Notes under the pieces: generated by a model
Database searches by the model: none
What the model saw: only the letters and a program-made list of their open reading frames with translations
Told to the model about the DNA's origin: nothing
Program-made: the position numbers and the translations under genes
NCBI GenBank assembly: GCA_032718475.1
Contig: JAUCBJ010000726.1
Coordinates: 1-35,309, forward strand
DNA: 35,309 bases
Source of the DNA: Nemertoderma westbladi
Taxonomy: Eukaryota; Xenacoelomorpha; Nemertodermatida; Nemertodermatidae
Direction of reading: 5' to 3'
Shown here: positions 1 to 9,700 of the stretch, piece by piece
Position numbering within the stretch: position 1 is the stretch's first letter
How the letters are laid out: the number at the start of each line of letters is the position of its first letter

Positions 1-2553
1 GGCGCAATACTTCTCCCTAATATCCGGATTCTTCAACAACCGAGCCCTTACTCCGTTTAATCTTTTCAAGGCTAAGTTGTAGTTGTTCTCCAACTTAGGT
101 GGTTGTCGACGCCACAACATTCCAACTTCAAAATGTCCAGTCGGTAGCAGACGTATGGTATCTTCCATCATCTCCAGCGACTGTTTCTCATCAGTAGACA
201 TGGCTAGGTCATATCCACCGGGTTCCATTGCGTCCCTATCCAGCCATTCGACGGTTCTGGCTCCTGTCTCGAGGTCCTGGCGTATCAATTCCTTCTGTAA
301 TTCCTCCTCACTGTATTGGAAAATGTCTAGGTCTCGATATTTAGCCACTTGACCCTCCACTATGTCTGTATAAGTCAAAACGTTAGTCAAATAGGTAGCG
401 TGGGCTGCTGAACCAGACCCACGGGTCTGATAACAGTAGTCCTCGGGTTCACTATCTGTCCGGTTATTGTGAAGTGGTTCCGACAACCTAACATTATCGG
501 GAATCAACTCCTCGTCCGACTCGCTAAAGTCACTATAGTGGTCAATACAGGTTCTCCTAAACTCGTCTATGTCTGGTGGTTCTACTAACGGTGGTTGAAT
601 TATAGGCTGTAATTCGTCGTATCTGTTTATTGGCTTGTCGCCACCTGTAAACTCATAAGACATGGGTACTCGTGTATACCAACCTAGTATGGTCCTATGG
701 GCATGTGGTCCATTGACATGCGGCTCAGCTGGTCTCGTTTCCCATATTTGGTGTGCGATCAGCTGTTCTGCACCAATCAACATAGAAACATTCCTATAAC
801 CTACCTGGTGTCTGGGTATCCTGAGCTTGTCAAAATACTCCTGTGCTATGGGACTCATCGGCGGCACCTTACCTAACTGCCTGCCGAATCCCTTCATAGC
901 TAGACACTTAAATCCGTCCAATGGCAAAGCTTTCCGTTCTTGTCGAGTATGTTGGTCTCTCGGAAGTAGGGAATCTAGTTCTACCGAAATTCTGTGTCCC
1001 TTGAGGTCTCCTACTCCATGCATAGACTTCAACTCTATTTGGATCTCCTCGGCGTCCTGGAAGCTAGAAACAGCTCTCGCCACTTCCTCGTCGATATAAG
1101 ATAATGTGGACGCAGTGTCCAACATCACATATATCCGCTTTGATCCCTTATCTCCAGTGAGTTTCACCGGAATCACGCTAAATATTTCCGACGTGGCCGA
1201 TGATAAATACGTCCGCGCGCTGGTCGATGAACTATCCGCGGTGAAACCTTGGCAGGTCACTTCTCTCGCGCTCGACTCGCCATCCTCGTCCGACGAACCT
1301 GGTTGGTAACCATCGTCCTGAATGCCGGTGTACGTATTCCTCCTTATCAATACGGGTTCTTTGCTCCCCTTCCTGTGAGGATTTCGCTGTAAGTAACGGT
1401 CCGTTGGGGTGTGGAAATCCGCATGTAGCAACTTGTGATGTAGTCTGCCGCATTCCATGCATCCGTCCTTGCTGTTCGGGCACTGCCGCCGTACATGACC
1501 TGGCGCAAGACATGCCCAACAGGTGTCCAACGTCCGCACTTGAACTCTTCTCTGTTCCGAATTTAATTCTTTGAACCGTCTGCAACTATCTAACTTATGA
1601 TCGTCAGATCTTACCTCCTTTAGTAAACAGTATTGGCAACCTACAAATCCATCCGGCAACTCCTGTTGCTTTAACCTAGGTCTATCTAACCGCTCACCTG
1701 ACCATACTCGCGAGTCTGATCTAAAGGCTGGGGTACTCGAATTATATCTGTCTACTGAGTTAAATGTCACAGTGGTCCTGTCATCGTCAAAACTTACCAT
1801 AGACTTACCGGTAACAGGTTTAGACTCCCTCATGTTCTCCTCTGAGAAGTTTGATTTCATCTCTGCTACTGCGTCTGTGGCTATCATGTCATGAATATGC
1901 TGAAGTGTCAATACCTTACCTTGGCCCTCCAACTTATTCTCTAATTTGCGCCATTTCTGTCGATAACGCATGTTTAAACGTCTTATTACGCTCTTTAAAA
2001 CTTCGGCGTGATCACCATGATGAGGTAGATTCACCGTCCTCAAGATGTCCAATGCGTTCGAAATAGCGTTCGCTAAGTTCAACAGCTCTAACGGAGTTGT
2101 AATCCTTCCGCCCTTACCCAAGTCTTCTACTATCGACTGCGCCATCTTCATTTTATTCCCGTAGATGTCGCTAAGCGTCTTCATCGCTAACTCGAATGCC
2201 CTTTCATTGCCGACGAAGTTATCAGCAATGGCTCTAGGTTCTCGATGGAGCATCTGAAGCAAATAGTTGAACTTCTCGTTGGGAGTAAAGGTGCTGTTGG
2301 TTAGCTGCTCGTCGACATAGGCTTTGAAAGTCCTCCAATGCTTATGGTTGCCCATAAACTTCTGGGGTTGTTGCGTCGGCAGTCCTTGCCTAGCAGCAAA
2401 CTTACCTATGTCCCTAAGGGTTGCGTCGTTCCGGGTTAACAAATGGTTTAGTTCTGCAGGGTTGTTAAGTCTGGTCCTTTCCCGGTGGTTCCAACTTACC
2501 TGCTCCGCGTCGGTCCTTCTTTCCTTATAGTTTCGGGACTTCTGACGTCTCAT
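1..2553 (-). CDS. BEL/Pao Gag-Pol ORF2 (DUF1759, zinc knuckles, protease, start of RT), partial
   Basis: The minus frame is open from 2979 to the window edge, and the first in-frame ATG is at 2553. The order of domains is as follows. A DUF1759-like gag region covers about 2390-2050. A CxxC...H...C finger lies near 1640-1590. A CCHC zinc knuckle (C-x2-C-x4-H-x4-C) lies at 1521-1480, followed by a second CxxC...HH segment. An aspartic protease motif MLDTASTLSYID has its catalytic Asp codon at 1119-1117. A segment with the GWYTRVP motif follows, and the start of the Pao reverse transcriptase ends in NPDIREKYCA at position 1. The family normally has RT, RNase H and integrase downstream, which would be off the left edge. 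The 426 open bases upstream of the ATG may be coding if ORF2 is reached by frameshift or splicing. I saw no stop in the 850 codons I read. The assignment to BEL/Pao is firm; the start is not. Confidence 0.85.
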   Translation of the reverse strand, partial: MRRQKSRNYKERRTDAEQVSWNHRERTRLNNPAELNHLLTRNDATLRDIGKFAARQGLPTQQPQKFMGNHKHWRTFKAYVDEQLTNSTFTPNEKFNYLLQMLHREPRAIADNFVGNERAFELAMKTLSDIYGNKMKMAQSIVEDLGKGGRITTPLELLNLANAISNALDILRTVNLPHHGDHAEVLKSVIRRLNMRYRQKWRKLENKLEGQGKVLTLQHIHDMIATDAVAEMKSNFSEENMRESKPVTGKSMVSFDDDRTTVTFNSVDRYNSSTPAFRSDSRVWSGERLDRPRLKQQELPDGFVGCQYCLLKEVRSDDHKLDSCRRFKELNSEQRRVQVRTLDTCWACLAPGHVRRQCPNSKDGCMECGRLHHKLLHADFHTPTDRYLQRNPHRKGSKEPVLIRRNTYTGIQDDGYQPGSSDEDGESSAREVTCQGFTADSSSTSARTYLSSATSEIFSVIPVKLTGDKGSKRIYVMLDTASTLSYIDEEVARAVSSFQDAEEIQIELKSMHGVGDLKGHRISVELDSLLPRDQHTRQERKALPLDGFKCLAMKGFGRQLGKVPPMSPIAQEYFDKLRIPRHQVGYRNVSMLIGAEQLIAHQIWETRPAEPHVNGPHAHRTILGWYTRVPMSYEFTGGDKPINRYDELQPIIQPPLVEPPDIDEFRRTCIDHYSDFSESDEELIPDNVRLSEPLHNNRTDSEPEDYCYQTRGSGSAAHATYLTNVLTYTDIVEGQVAKYRDLDIFQYSEEELQKELIRQDLETGARTVEWLDRDAMEPGGYDLAMSTDEKQSLEMMEDTIRLLPTGHFEVGMLWRRQPPKLENNYNLALKRLNGVRARLLKNPDIREKYCA

Positions 2554-3817
2554 GTCTTCCTCGTCATCGCTTGACTCGGTGTCAGTCCTTAGCGCTCGCG
2601 ATGGTTTGCGCGCCGAGGCCCTGCGCTTGCATCCTTCTGGGCTCCTCCTGGAGGCGCACCCATGAGGCGGACGCTGTCCCACCACCCCTGGGGCCAGTCC
2701 GACTGATGTTATTATCAGACCGGGCCGGAGGGTGGCCCGATGCTTCCCGGGTTCTGTTTTCGGTCCCCCGATCACACCGGCACAGCTCGTCGAACGTGTA
2801 GCCAGATGGGCGGCTACTGTCAACTTACTGTGGCCTGACTGTACATTGAGCCAACTCAGAGAGTCAACCGGCGGGTGGACCAGTCGATAGCGATCAAGCA
2901 CCAAGGTCGCCCTTGGGCCTAACCGACGGTCTTGTCCCAAGTGGGCTTGTGCTACCCAACATGGAATATTGACACGTTTTCACCCGCCTCGCCGGCAGTA
3001 TTGAGGGGAAGTAAGTTCCACAAACAATACTGACTAGCTCGAAAGCTAGGAACAAGTAACCACTTACCAGTCCTATACACGTGTACTCAATGGATGTTCA
3101 CAATATCGAGTACACTACGGTAAACACAAAATCTGACACATACCATGTACACACAGAGGACATAATCGGGAAAGACAAAATCGGTGTCAAAATCGAGAAA
3201 GACAAAATCGGAGGGGACAAAATCGGGAGGAATAGTTGTATCGACTTGAGAGAGAATGAGAAAGTCGAGAGTACTTTATTTTACCGACAGGGTAAAATAA
3301 CTTGTGTGCACAAAGTATGCTGGGGCGCAGTAAAGTATGGTCCTACTAATACCAGCGGCGTCTTGTCCAACCGGCAAGGTTTCCCACACTCACTCACAGT
3401 GGCCACACATACAAACACGTGTACTCACGTACCCACAGCAACAGAAAACTCAAAGGCCCAAACAAATCTCAAAGACCAATCAGCTGAACATGGAGACAAT
3501 AACATATAGTATCAAAAAAACGGAACAGCTGATGGTCAAAGGAACCCATCCGAGCCCCAAGCAACTGCCACTGATCGCCCACATACAAAACACAGTTCAC
3601 ACCACATGAACCACAAATCACACCATGCCACCACCCCTACTATGTACAGAACTGGCAGTACGGCAACAGGCCGACTAGACGGTACCACGGCACCATGGCA
3701 ATTCATGGTTCGCTAGACACGAGGGCCTTCAGTATCTCCCTTGCACTTAGAGGAGGCATTTAACTTTAACGTGTCCCCAGACCCTCACGAGTCCGCCGCC
3801 GCCTGTTTTGGGCACAC
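2554..3817 (-). other. Spacer between ORF1 and ORF2 of element A
   Basis: There is no long reading frame that fits either flanking ORF. The ORF2 frame stays open up to 2979 and is then closed by a stop at 2982-2980. Bases 3160-3235 hold a short degenerate repeat of a GACAAAATCGG unit, present about four times. The region is less AT-rich than the leader. It could be a degraded or deleted part of gag, an intron, or a regulatory spacer. I cannot assign a function. Confidence 0.4.
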
Positions 3818-4300
3818 TTATAGAGACCTCACCTCCTTAGGCACCCAAGCCTCCTCAATAAATCTTTCCGCCGAATTTTCGAAATTGGGATTATGGATAT
3901 TCGGGACAGGCGTCCTTACCTGAGGTCTATGTGGTATAGTCTCCTCCGATATACGTACTCGTTGACTAGGCTGGACTTTATCTAATTCAGGCCTGCTGGG
4001 ATTTGAATTACTTCTTACCTGGGCTGCTTCCTTTAACCGTAGGTTGCTAAGCATGTCCGTTATAGGTTGGATGTGCGGCGATATAGCTTGCGCTAAACTA
4101 GCACTTAACTCATCTCTCGTAATAAATTCCTGGCTAGGGTTCTGTTGTATAGTCGGCTCTATCTGAGTAATCCGCTGTCTCTCATATGATCCCTCTTCCG
4201 GTTTAACCCGGAAGTTCTCCGTCGAACTGGGTCGGCGCTCCGTCCGCGTATTCCAAACCCGCGGGTTGGTTCGCCAAGTACTCGTCCCGTCGGAGTTTCT
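3818..4300 (-). CDS. Overlapping -1 frame extension downstream of BEL A ORF1
   Basis: This minus frame is offset by -1 from ORF1. It is open from 4300, overlaps the last 142 bases of ORF1 including its stop at 4161-4159, and ends with a stop at 3820-3818. The translation reads like ordinary polar protein (for example the stretch EFITRDELSASLAQAISPHI) rather than a shadow frame. The heptamer GTTAAAC lies at 4207-4201 in the overlap, in the exact register for a -1 slip from ORF1 into this frame. Slippage there would append 127 residues to ORF1. Two strong splice-donor-like sites, CAG|GTAAGA (4021-4013) and a second CAG|GTAAGG near 3920, also occur in this frame. It could equally be the original ORF1 C-terminus separated from ORF1 by an indel. 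Confidence 0.5.
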   Translation of the reverse strand, partial: RNSDGTSTWRTNPRVWNTRTERRPSSTENFRVKPEEGSYERQRITQIEPTIQQNPSQEFITRDELSASLAQAISPHIQPITDMLSNLRLKEAAQVRSNSNPSRPELDKVQPSQRVRISEETIPHRPQVRTPVPNIHNPNFENSAERFIEEAWVPKEVRSL

Positions 4301-6060
4301 CTAAACTCTCCGTTGTCGCGTTCGGTGTATAGTGGTGCGGTGTTCCGATGACGTAGATCCTGGGCGATGGGTGAAGCACTAATACCAACTGGCGTGCGAT
4401 ATGTAGAGAACGGTTTAGCGATCCGTGTACTCGTAATAGCTGGACCGGGTATAGGAATTCTGGTCGTCGTCGACTCGCGTATAGTCGGAGTTCTCGCTTC
4501 CTGTTCGGCCTTCTGCAGTGCGAACAGTTCTCGCAACTCAGTCCCTACACTCGCCCCACATTCTTCGATCATTCGCATCCCCTTCTCGGCGATTTCATTC
4601 GCCTTCCTAGTCCGTTCTTCGCTCTCTAAACTTAATCTCGCACTTTCCAACTGCACCAGTTTACGTTCTTCTTCTTCCCTCGCTCGTCTCGCTGCGCCCT
4701 CTTCTTCCACACGCGCCCTTTCTTCATACAACGCTTGTCGCTCTTTCTCGATCTCGAGTTCGCGTTCCTTGCGTTCGCGTTCAAGTTCGAGTTCGCGTTC
4801 GAGCTGGAGTTCGCGTTCTTTCTGCTCGCGCTCAAGTTCGAGTTCGCGTTCCTTGCGTTCGCGTTCAAGTTGAAGTTCACGTTCCTTCTGCTCGCGTTCC
4901 GCTCGCTCACGCTTACCTTTCTCTTCCAATTCGCGCAACTTCGCGTCTAACTTACGTGTTCGCTCCCGTTCCCGCTCGGCTTCCTTCCGTGCTTCCGATG
5001 CACGCAAAACTTCCGCCTGCTGTTCGTCCAGTCGGCGTCTTCTCTCCTCCGCCGAGTTGTGAGAAACAAGAGATCTAGCACATATAACTTTCCCTCGCGC
5101 GTGACTAACCTGGGAATCGCCACTGTCTCTGGATGCGTCGTCGGGTGGAGTCAACGTCCTCTGTTGAATGTTCTCCGTCGTCGGTAGCACCTGGCCTGGT
5201 ACCACCACTCCATTCTGCATCAGCCAGCTAGTAACTTCCCTTTGATACCGGCGCTCCTCTTTATCTTGGATCTCTTCTCGCTCCACTAAGTCTCTCAACT
5301 CTGCGTCACTCACCTGAGTCGCCTGCGTTTGTGATGCCCATAGCAGCCAGTTCTCCGTCCTAACTCGTCGGAATCGCTCCGATAACTCGCGATGCTCCAA
5401 CAGGGCTGCCAAAACCCTATCATAAATCCTCGTCGCCACGTCGCTCGACTGAGACTCTACTGCCTTCTTCGCTAGGACTGCAAGCTCCTCCGTCTGCTTG
5501 AATAACGCTGAGTTATATCCTCTTCTAATCTCTACTAACTCTACCCTCCCGATGTTCGCTGAGTCAGCTAACATCTTCCTTACCTTGTCCGCCGTCCGAG
5601 TTATATGTCCGGCATGCGCGCGAAGTTTCTTCTTTATCGCAATGTCTAGTTCTCTCTCGCTTACCTGACTCACACTCGGTGGACTTGAAGGATTATTTCG
5701 GGAACTACGGGTACTCCTTACAGCCGTTGGGACCACGGCACTTACCATACCCACAGGTCTGGAAACCGGGCTCCGGGCTCTCGCTTCTGCTACACTACTC
5801 TCCCTATCACTCACCTCTGTCCGGGCTGCCGTACAGTCCTTCCTATCAGTAGCAGTACGGGATCCTAATACTATTACTTGAGGTTGTTGTTCTTCCTCAC
5901 TAGTCACTGTCTCGTCCTCCTGTTCACTTACGTCAGCGTCGCTCGCTGCGTCGTCATAGTCGGCATTGTCATCAACAGTAATGTTTACGCTATCGTCAGT
6001 CGGCGGTCCAGCCGCCGTCTCATAGCTGTCCTCTAGTGCCTCTTTGTCTGAGACACTCAT
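4159..6060 (-). CDS. BEL/Pao element A ORF1: acidic, coiled-coil Gag-like protein (633 aa)
   Basis: The ORF starts with ATG at 6060 and has 633 codons. Residues 20-60 are strongly acidic (D/E-rich). Residues 60-135 are Ser/Arg-rich and probably disordered. Residues 135-290 form a predicted helical domain with charged and Leu-rich spacing, comparable in position to the helical N-terminus of BEL Gag proteins. Residues 335-525 form a very long Glu/Arg/Leu coiled coil, encoded by imperfect tandem repeats of GTTCGCGTTC-like units at about 4740-4900 on the plus strand. The tail from about 530 is Pro/Thr/Arg-rich. I see no zinc knuckle or enzyme motif here; those are in ORF2. A structural, multimerising Gag role is inferred from position and composition. 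No homologue can be named from memory. A host gene interrupted by the element is possible but less likely. Confidence 0.6.
   Translation of the reverse strand: MSVSDKEALEDSYETAAGPPTDDSVNITVDDNADYDDAASDADVSEQEDETVTSEEEQQPQVIVLGSRTATDRKDCTAARTEVSDRESSVAEARARSPVSRPVGMVSAVVPTAVRSTRSSRNNPSSPPSVSQVSERELDIAIKKKLRAHAGHITRTADKVRKMLADSANIGRVELVEIRRGYNSALFKQTEELAVLAKKAVESQSSDVATRIYDRVLAALLEHRELSERFRRVRTENWLLWASQTQATQVSDAELRDLVEREEIQDKEERRYQREVTSWLMQNGVVVPGQVLPTTENIQQRTLTPPDDASRDSGDSQVSHARGKVICARSLVSHNSAEERRRRLDEQQAEVLRASEARKEAERERERTRKLDAKLRELEEKGKRERAEREQKERELQLERERKERELELEREQKERELQLERELELERERKERELEIEKERQALYEERARVEEEGAARRAREEEERKLVQLESARLSLESEERTRKANEIAEKGMRMIEECGASVGTELRELFALQKAEQEARTPTIRESTTTRIPIPGPAITSTRIAKPFSTYRTPVGISASPIAQDLRHRNTAPLYTERDNGEFRETPTGRVLGEPTRGFGIRGRSADPVRRRTSGLNRKRDHMRDSGLLR
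4201..4207 (-). promoter_or_regulatory. Candidate -1 frameshift heptamer GTTAAAC
   Basis: Read on the minus strand in the ORF1 frame, the codons are ..G TTA AAC. This is the X-XXY-YYZ-like register of the GUUAAAC slippery site known from arteriviruses. It sits 13 codons before the ORF1 stop, in the only stretch where ORF1 and the -1 frame are both open. I did not identify a convincing downstream stem or pseudoknot by eye, so this is a candidate only. Confidence 0.35.
4740..4900. repeat. Imperfect tandem repeat encoding the E/R/L coiled coil of ORF1
   Basis: On the plus strand the units are variants of GAGTTCGCGTTC, CTTGCGTTCGCG and CAAGTTCGAG, repeated through about 160 bases. On the minus strand they encode repeats of the type ERERKERELELE. 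The unit length varies, which suggests expansion by replication slippage with the frame kept. Confidence 0.6.
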
Positions 6061-9000
6061 AGTCTAAATAATGTTTGCCTTCCGGCAAAATATCTCGCAA
6101 AGGTTCGAGATATAATTATAATTTAACCGAAACACGGTCAAATTATTTGTCAAATAATCAGTTGGTCCAAAATGTCAAAATAAATTCGCAATGCAATATT
6201 GTGAATTTAATGGGGTATATAGTTATAGCAAATACTAGCACAATATTTAAACAAAAATATTATTATATAGCTATTATATAGCATTAAATACCGGTATAGC
6301 ACAAAATAACTCTGAATCTAATACAAAATATTCAAAATAAACTTGCCACCCGAATATTTCTAATTTTATATATATATAGCTCTAATTAACGTAATTTTAA
6401 TTTCAAATATTATATGTATCCACTAGCGCGTGGCTACATCTTCGGGTTGCGACTCTCTCTAACTCTCTCTCTAACTTGAGCGATTCAAAACCATGGCCGG
6501 CTAAACCTAAATATCCTAACTAATAAATTGAGTTCAGCTTCGCAGTTAAACAACCGATAATTTTTTACTGCTTCCACAAACACTATGGTGCCAACAGAAC
6601 AACTAACCTTGTTTGCTGTGAGATTCCACGTCCGCGTCCAAAGATTCAGGCCCTTCGCTGATTGCAAACCGAACCCGCAGACCCACACGAACCCCAAACT
6701 CAGAAGTTCCGTCTTGCCATGTATCTCCAGATGGTATAAAATAACTAAGCGGTTACCTAACATACCGATACAAAACTCTAGAATTTTACAAAATAATTTT
6801 GACCGAAACTGAATTCTCGCAAACCTAGCTAATAATTTTCAAAAAACTTACTAATTACAATTTGCCCTAAGGCCTAAGGAACTGCTGTATTCGCAATTAG
6901 CAAAACGCACTACCGTACATTCACTGTATGCAGTACAGTAAGTAAAACAGTACACCAACCTAACAGCCTAATGATACTGTGTGTGGTACGGCAAAACAAA
7001 TGTCTCTTCTACCGTACGCAGTAACAGCAATCAGCCTAATGTACTACTGTACTATTGTACGCAGCCAGTGAATACAGTAATCTAAACTAACAGCCTAAAA
7101 ATACACTATGTGTTCTACCGTACGCTAGCCTATAGCCTACAGCAGACGATCACGTGCTCCAACTTATTACTTAATACTGTGATACTACTAATCAGCCTAA
7201 GAATACACTATTGACTGCTGCAAGCAACAGCCAATAATACGCGTATTACTGATAAACAACCGCGACCTCTATACTAACAGCAGAACTGTTGAACAGACCA
7301 ATACCCGTTAATATCCTTCTGTCAACCTAATGAGCTCTCGCCTAACCAATAAGAAACAAAGAATGCTCTACTGTTAAGTAAAGGGGATCAGGAGCGTGAT
7401 ATTACTAAATTGTAAAGGTGGCTAAATACAAAACCGCTACTTACCGTTGGATGGCGCTAATCTGCCGTCCGCTAATATATTTTACTAATTTTACACAACT
7501 CCTGCAAAATCGCTTGTTCCTTTCTCTACCGATCGCTCGATAGAGAGCTAACTGTTCGAATCTATGAGCCACGCGGGAATAACCAAAACAATAAACCCGA
7601 GTCGGCTCCCTAAGCTTACTTAAGACGAGTGCGAGAGGCCTTGCACTCAGAGTATTCTTACGCCTAATTCTATCACTATTAAAACACGCTATTGTCTACG
7701 TCTTTCTAATCGCGAATACTGGAGGTTCCCTAACGTAATGTGTGAATGTGAGAATATTTAAAATAATCAAAATGATACAGTAATTGTTTTTACGTGGATA
7801 GTACCACTCTGGGTCTAAACTTGCCTGCGGCTGGCTTTAGGCCAGCAAATTACTAGCGTATCGTGCGTACCGAATAGTGCGATCTAGCTGATTGCCCGCT
7901 AGTGCAAATAACCGCTCAGCGTGAATAGTTTACAGTACTCTAATTATTACCTTAGCTACTCTCCGCTATGCTGCGTACTAATTCTTAATTTTTACTAATC
8001 AATTACAGTCACAAATATTTAACAGCGTACTAATTACTAAGAGTTCCAGAATACGTAATTCTAATTTATTACGCAACAGGTTTCGCTAGTAATAGCCTAA
8101 ATTGCCGTATTACTTTGACCTAATCAGTAACTAATTATTGTAACTAAGAAATAGAAATCAATCAAAAGAAAAGGGTGCCTACCTAAACATTCATAATCAT
8201 AGGCACACTTCAATAACACACCAATCAGCGTCAGAAATCACAGTTCGCAATTATGCAGTTAACTACTGTATAGCCCACAATTATGCGATTCACTACTCGT
8301 ACTCTACACTCAACGTTGTAATACGCGCAGGCCTCTCCCGGATACATCTAGGATTCCTAACTAACCCGATTCCTGCCCCCCTAATACTAAATAGAGACAA
8401 AACCTGGATCATCAGCCCCCTAGTTACTGTATCGGCGAATGGTCTGCGTGTTACAGTGCAAGATACCCGCCCGCAACGGTGACCCTAGCCAGCGTTGCCC
8501 GCTTTGAATCCTCCGCTCTCTCCTAGTCGCTCAACCCCCCGATGTGCCCACCGCCCACTGGCACCTTAGCCCTCCATTATGCTAATAGCTACCGTAGCGG
8601 CGCATGCAAATCACAAAGTCTGACAGTCTCAGAAATCCCTTAGGATTATTGCGCAGAAAGGAATCACATAGAACCATTAATCAAAAGTAGAAATCATAGT
8701 TCAGTTGTAATTAGCAGTAATCGAAGGAATTAATTGAGAAACACAATCGAGAGTAATCGCACTAGCAAATCATTCCAAGAAATTAATCAAAATTAGCAAA
8801 TTGCAGAAAATACGCTAAAATATCCGTCAAAATTGAATAGAGACAGCTCAACAAGTACAAAGGTGATAGCAGATCATGTGAGGTGTCATGTGAGGCTCTA
8901 CCGGCACACCGCCAATTTATAGGTGATCCGGATGGGGTGATGCAATAGGGTGACTCAATCGCTCTCCTATTGGCTCTCCAGTCCGTGCTAGCATTAGACC

Positions 9001-9330
9001 AACCTGGAAGCAGTTAGTCCAATAAGGAGGCCGGATTGTAGCCCTATCGCTTGCCCAAACCTCAAATTATTACCATATATGGTAATGGTTCACGTCCCTG
9101 GCTGCTGAATGGCCAGGACAGCGTCCCTATATGCTAGCCCTATCGATGCTAATATCAGCAAGCACAAAATCCAGGGTCCGAATAAACTCGCTACCCTGGA
9201 ACTATCTACATATATCCTAATACAAAATTACGTAGGTAGGGCTACATACTATACAAAATGGATGGATTCAAATATATGGGTGTTTCGATTTCCCTATCTA
9301 AATACCACTGCGTTATTATGCCTTATCTAA
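6061..9330 (-). other. Leader and probable 5' LTR region of element A
   Basis: This stretch is AT-rich with no plausible coding frame. Between about 6880 and 7260 the motif A(A/T)CAGCCTAA recurs at irregular spacing with TACCGTAC motifs, giving a degenerate repeat texture. A splice-donor-like GGTAAGT lies at 7445-7439 on the minus strand, and an acceptor-like TTTAG stands three bases before the ORF1 ATG, so a 5' UTR intron is possible but unsupported. The TATA box candidate is at 8921-8915. The LTR ends cannot be fixed because the second LTR is outside the window. A cluster of CCGGCACACCGCC and GC-richer sequence near 8340-8600 may belong to the R/U5 part. Confidence 0.4.
8915..8921 (-). promoter_or_regulatory. 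TATA box candidate (TATAAAT) for element A
   Basis: TATAAAT on the minus strand sits in a locally GC-rich context, with GGATCACC just upstream and GGCGGTGTGCCGG just downstream. It is 2.9 kb upstream of the ORF1 ATG. This is the layout expected of an LTR promoter with a long leader. The support is motif and position only. Confidence 0.4.
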
Positions 9331-9348
9331 AATATCATGCTGCACAAT

Positions 9349-9430
9349 GGACTAATATTACGTACAGTATAACGGACTAATATTGCATACTGCATAACGG
9401 ACTAATATTGCATACAGTATAACGACTAAT
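9349..9430. repeat. 25-bp tandem repeat, about 3.3 copies
   Basis: The unit is GGACTAATATTGCATACAGT followed by ATAAC. Copies lie at 9349-9373, 9374-9398 and 9399-9423 with one to three mismatches, followed by a partial unit. It lies between the element A leader and the 42-bp array. Confidence 0.8.
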
Positions 9431-9700
9431 AATGTGGATACAGCGCCATATACCGTAACAATACTCGATGCTTAAGATCTATTGTAAGAAGTATTAAGTG
9501 AGTGTACTGTACAGGAATGTACAGGAAATTTTTTTTTTTACTGTACAGGAATGCCAGTAATCTAATATAGTTTTGTCAATTCGGAAACTAAGAAAGGGTA
9601 AATAAAAATGCTTATTTTTTTATTTATCATTATTAAAAAAAAAGGGGAAAAAGGATAAATTCAATAAAAAAAAGTGGAAGAGCCAAAAAAAGGGGTAAAA
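9431..9700. other. Short unassigned spacer with a duplicated CTGTACAGGAATG motif
   Basis: ACTGTACAGGAATG occurs twice, near 9506 and 9540, separated by a T-run. An A-rich stretch (9600-9700) leads into the 42-bp array. I see no coding potential. Confidence 0.4.

Larger units (their letters stand above)
1..9330 (-). mobile_element. BEL/Pao LTR retrotransposon, element A (partial, runs off left edge)
   Basis: Reading right to left, this block has a long AT-rich leader with a TATA-containing promoter candidate, a 633-codon ORF1, an 0.8-kb spacer, and an ORF2. ORF2 carries a DUF1759 gag domain, zinc knuckles, a DUF1758-type aspartic protease and the start of a Pao-type reverse transcriptase. That domain order is characteristic of BEL/Pao elements. 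The rest of pol and the 3' LTR would lie left of position 1, so the LTR cannot be defined by self-comparison and the right boundary given is only a guess. ORF2 is open throughout with coherent motifs, so the copy is not heavily decayed, although the ORF1-ORF2 relation is unusual. It is a different family from element B at 21-28 kb. By position it lies in an EFL1 intron, in the same orientation as the gene. Confidence 0.8.

Noticed and set aside
1232-1585. 117-codon minus frame in the zinc-knuckle region
   Set aside because: It is in a different frame from the zinc-knuckle and protease frame of BEL ORF2, which is open throughout and has the real motifs.
4367-4873. 168-codon plus frame rich in Ser/Arg
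   Set aside because: It is the antisense of the ORF1 coiled-coil repeat and has the composition expected of that.
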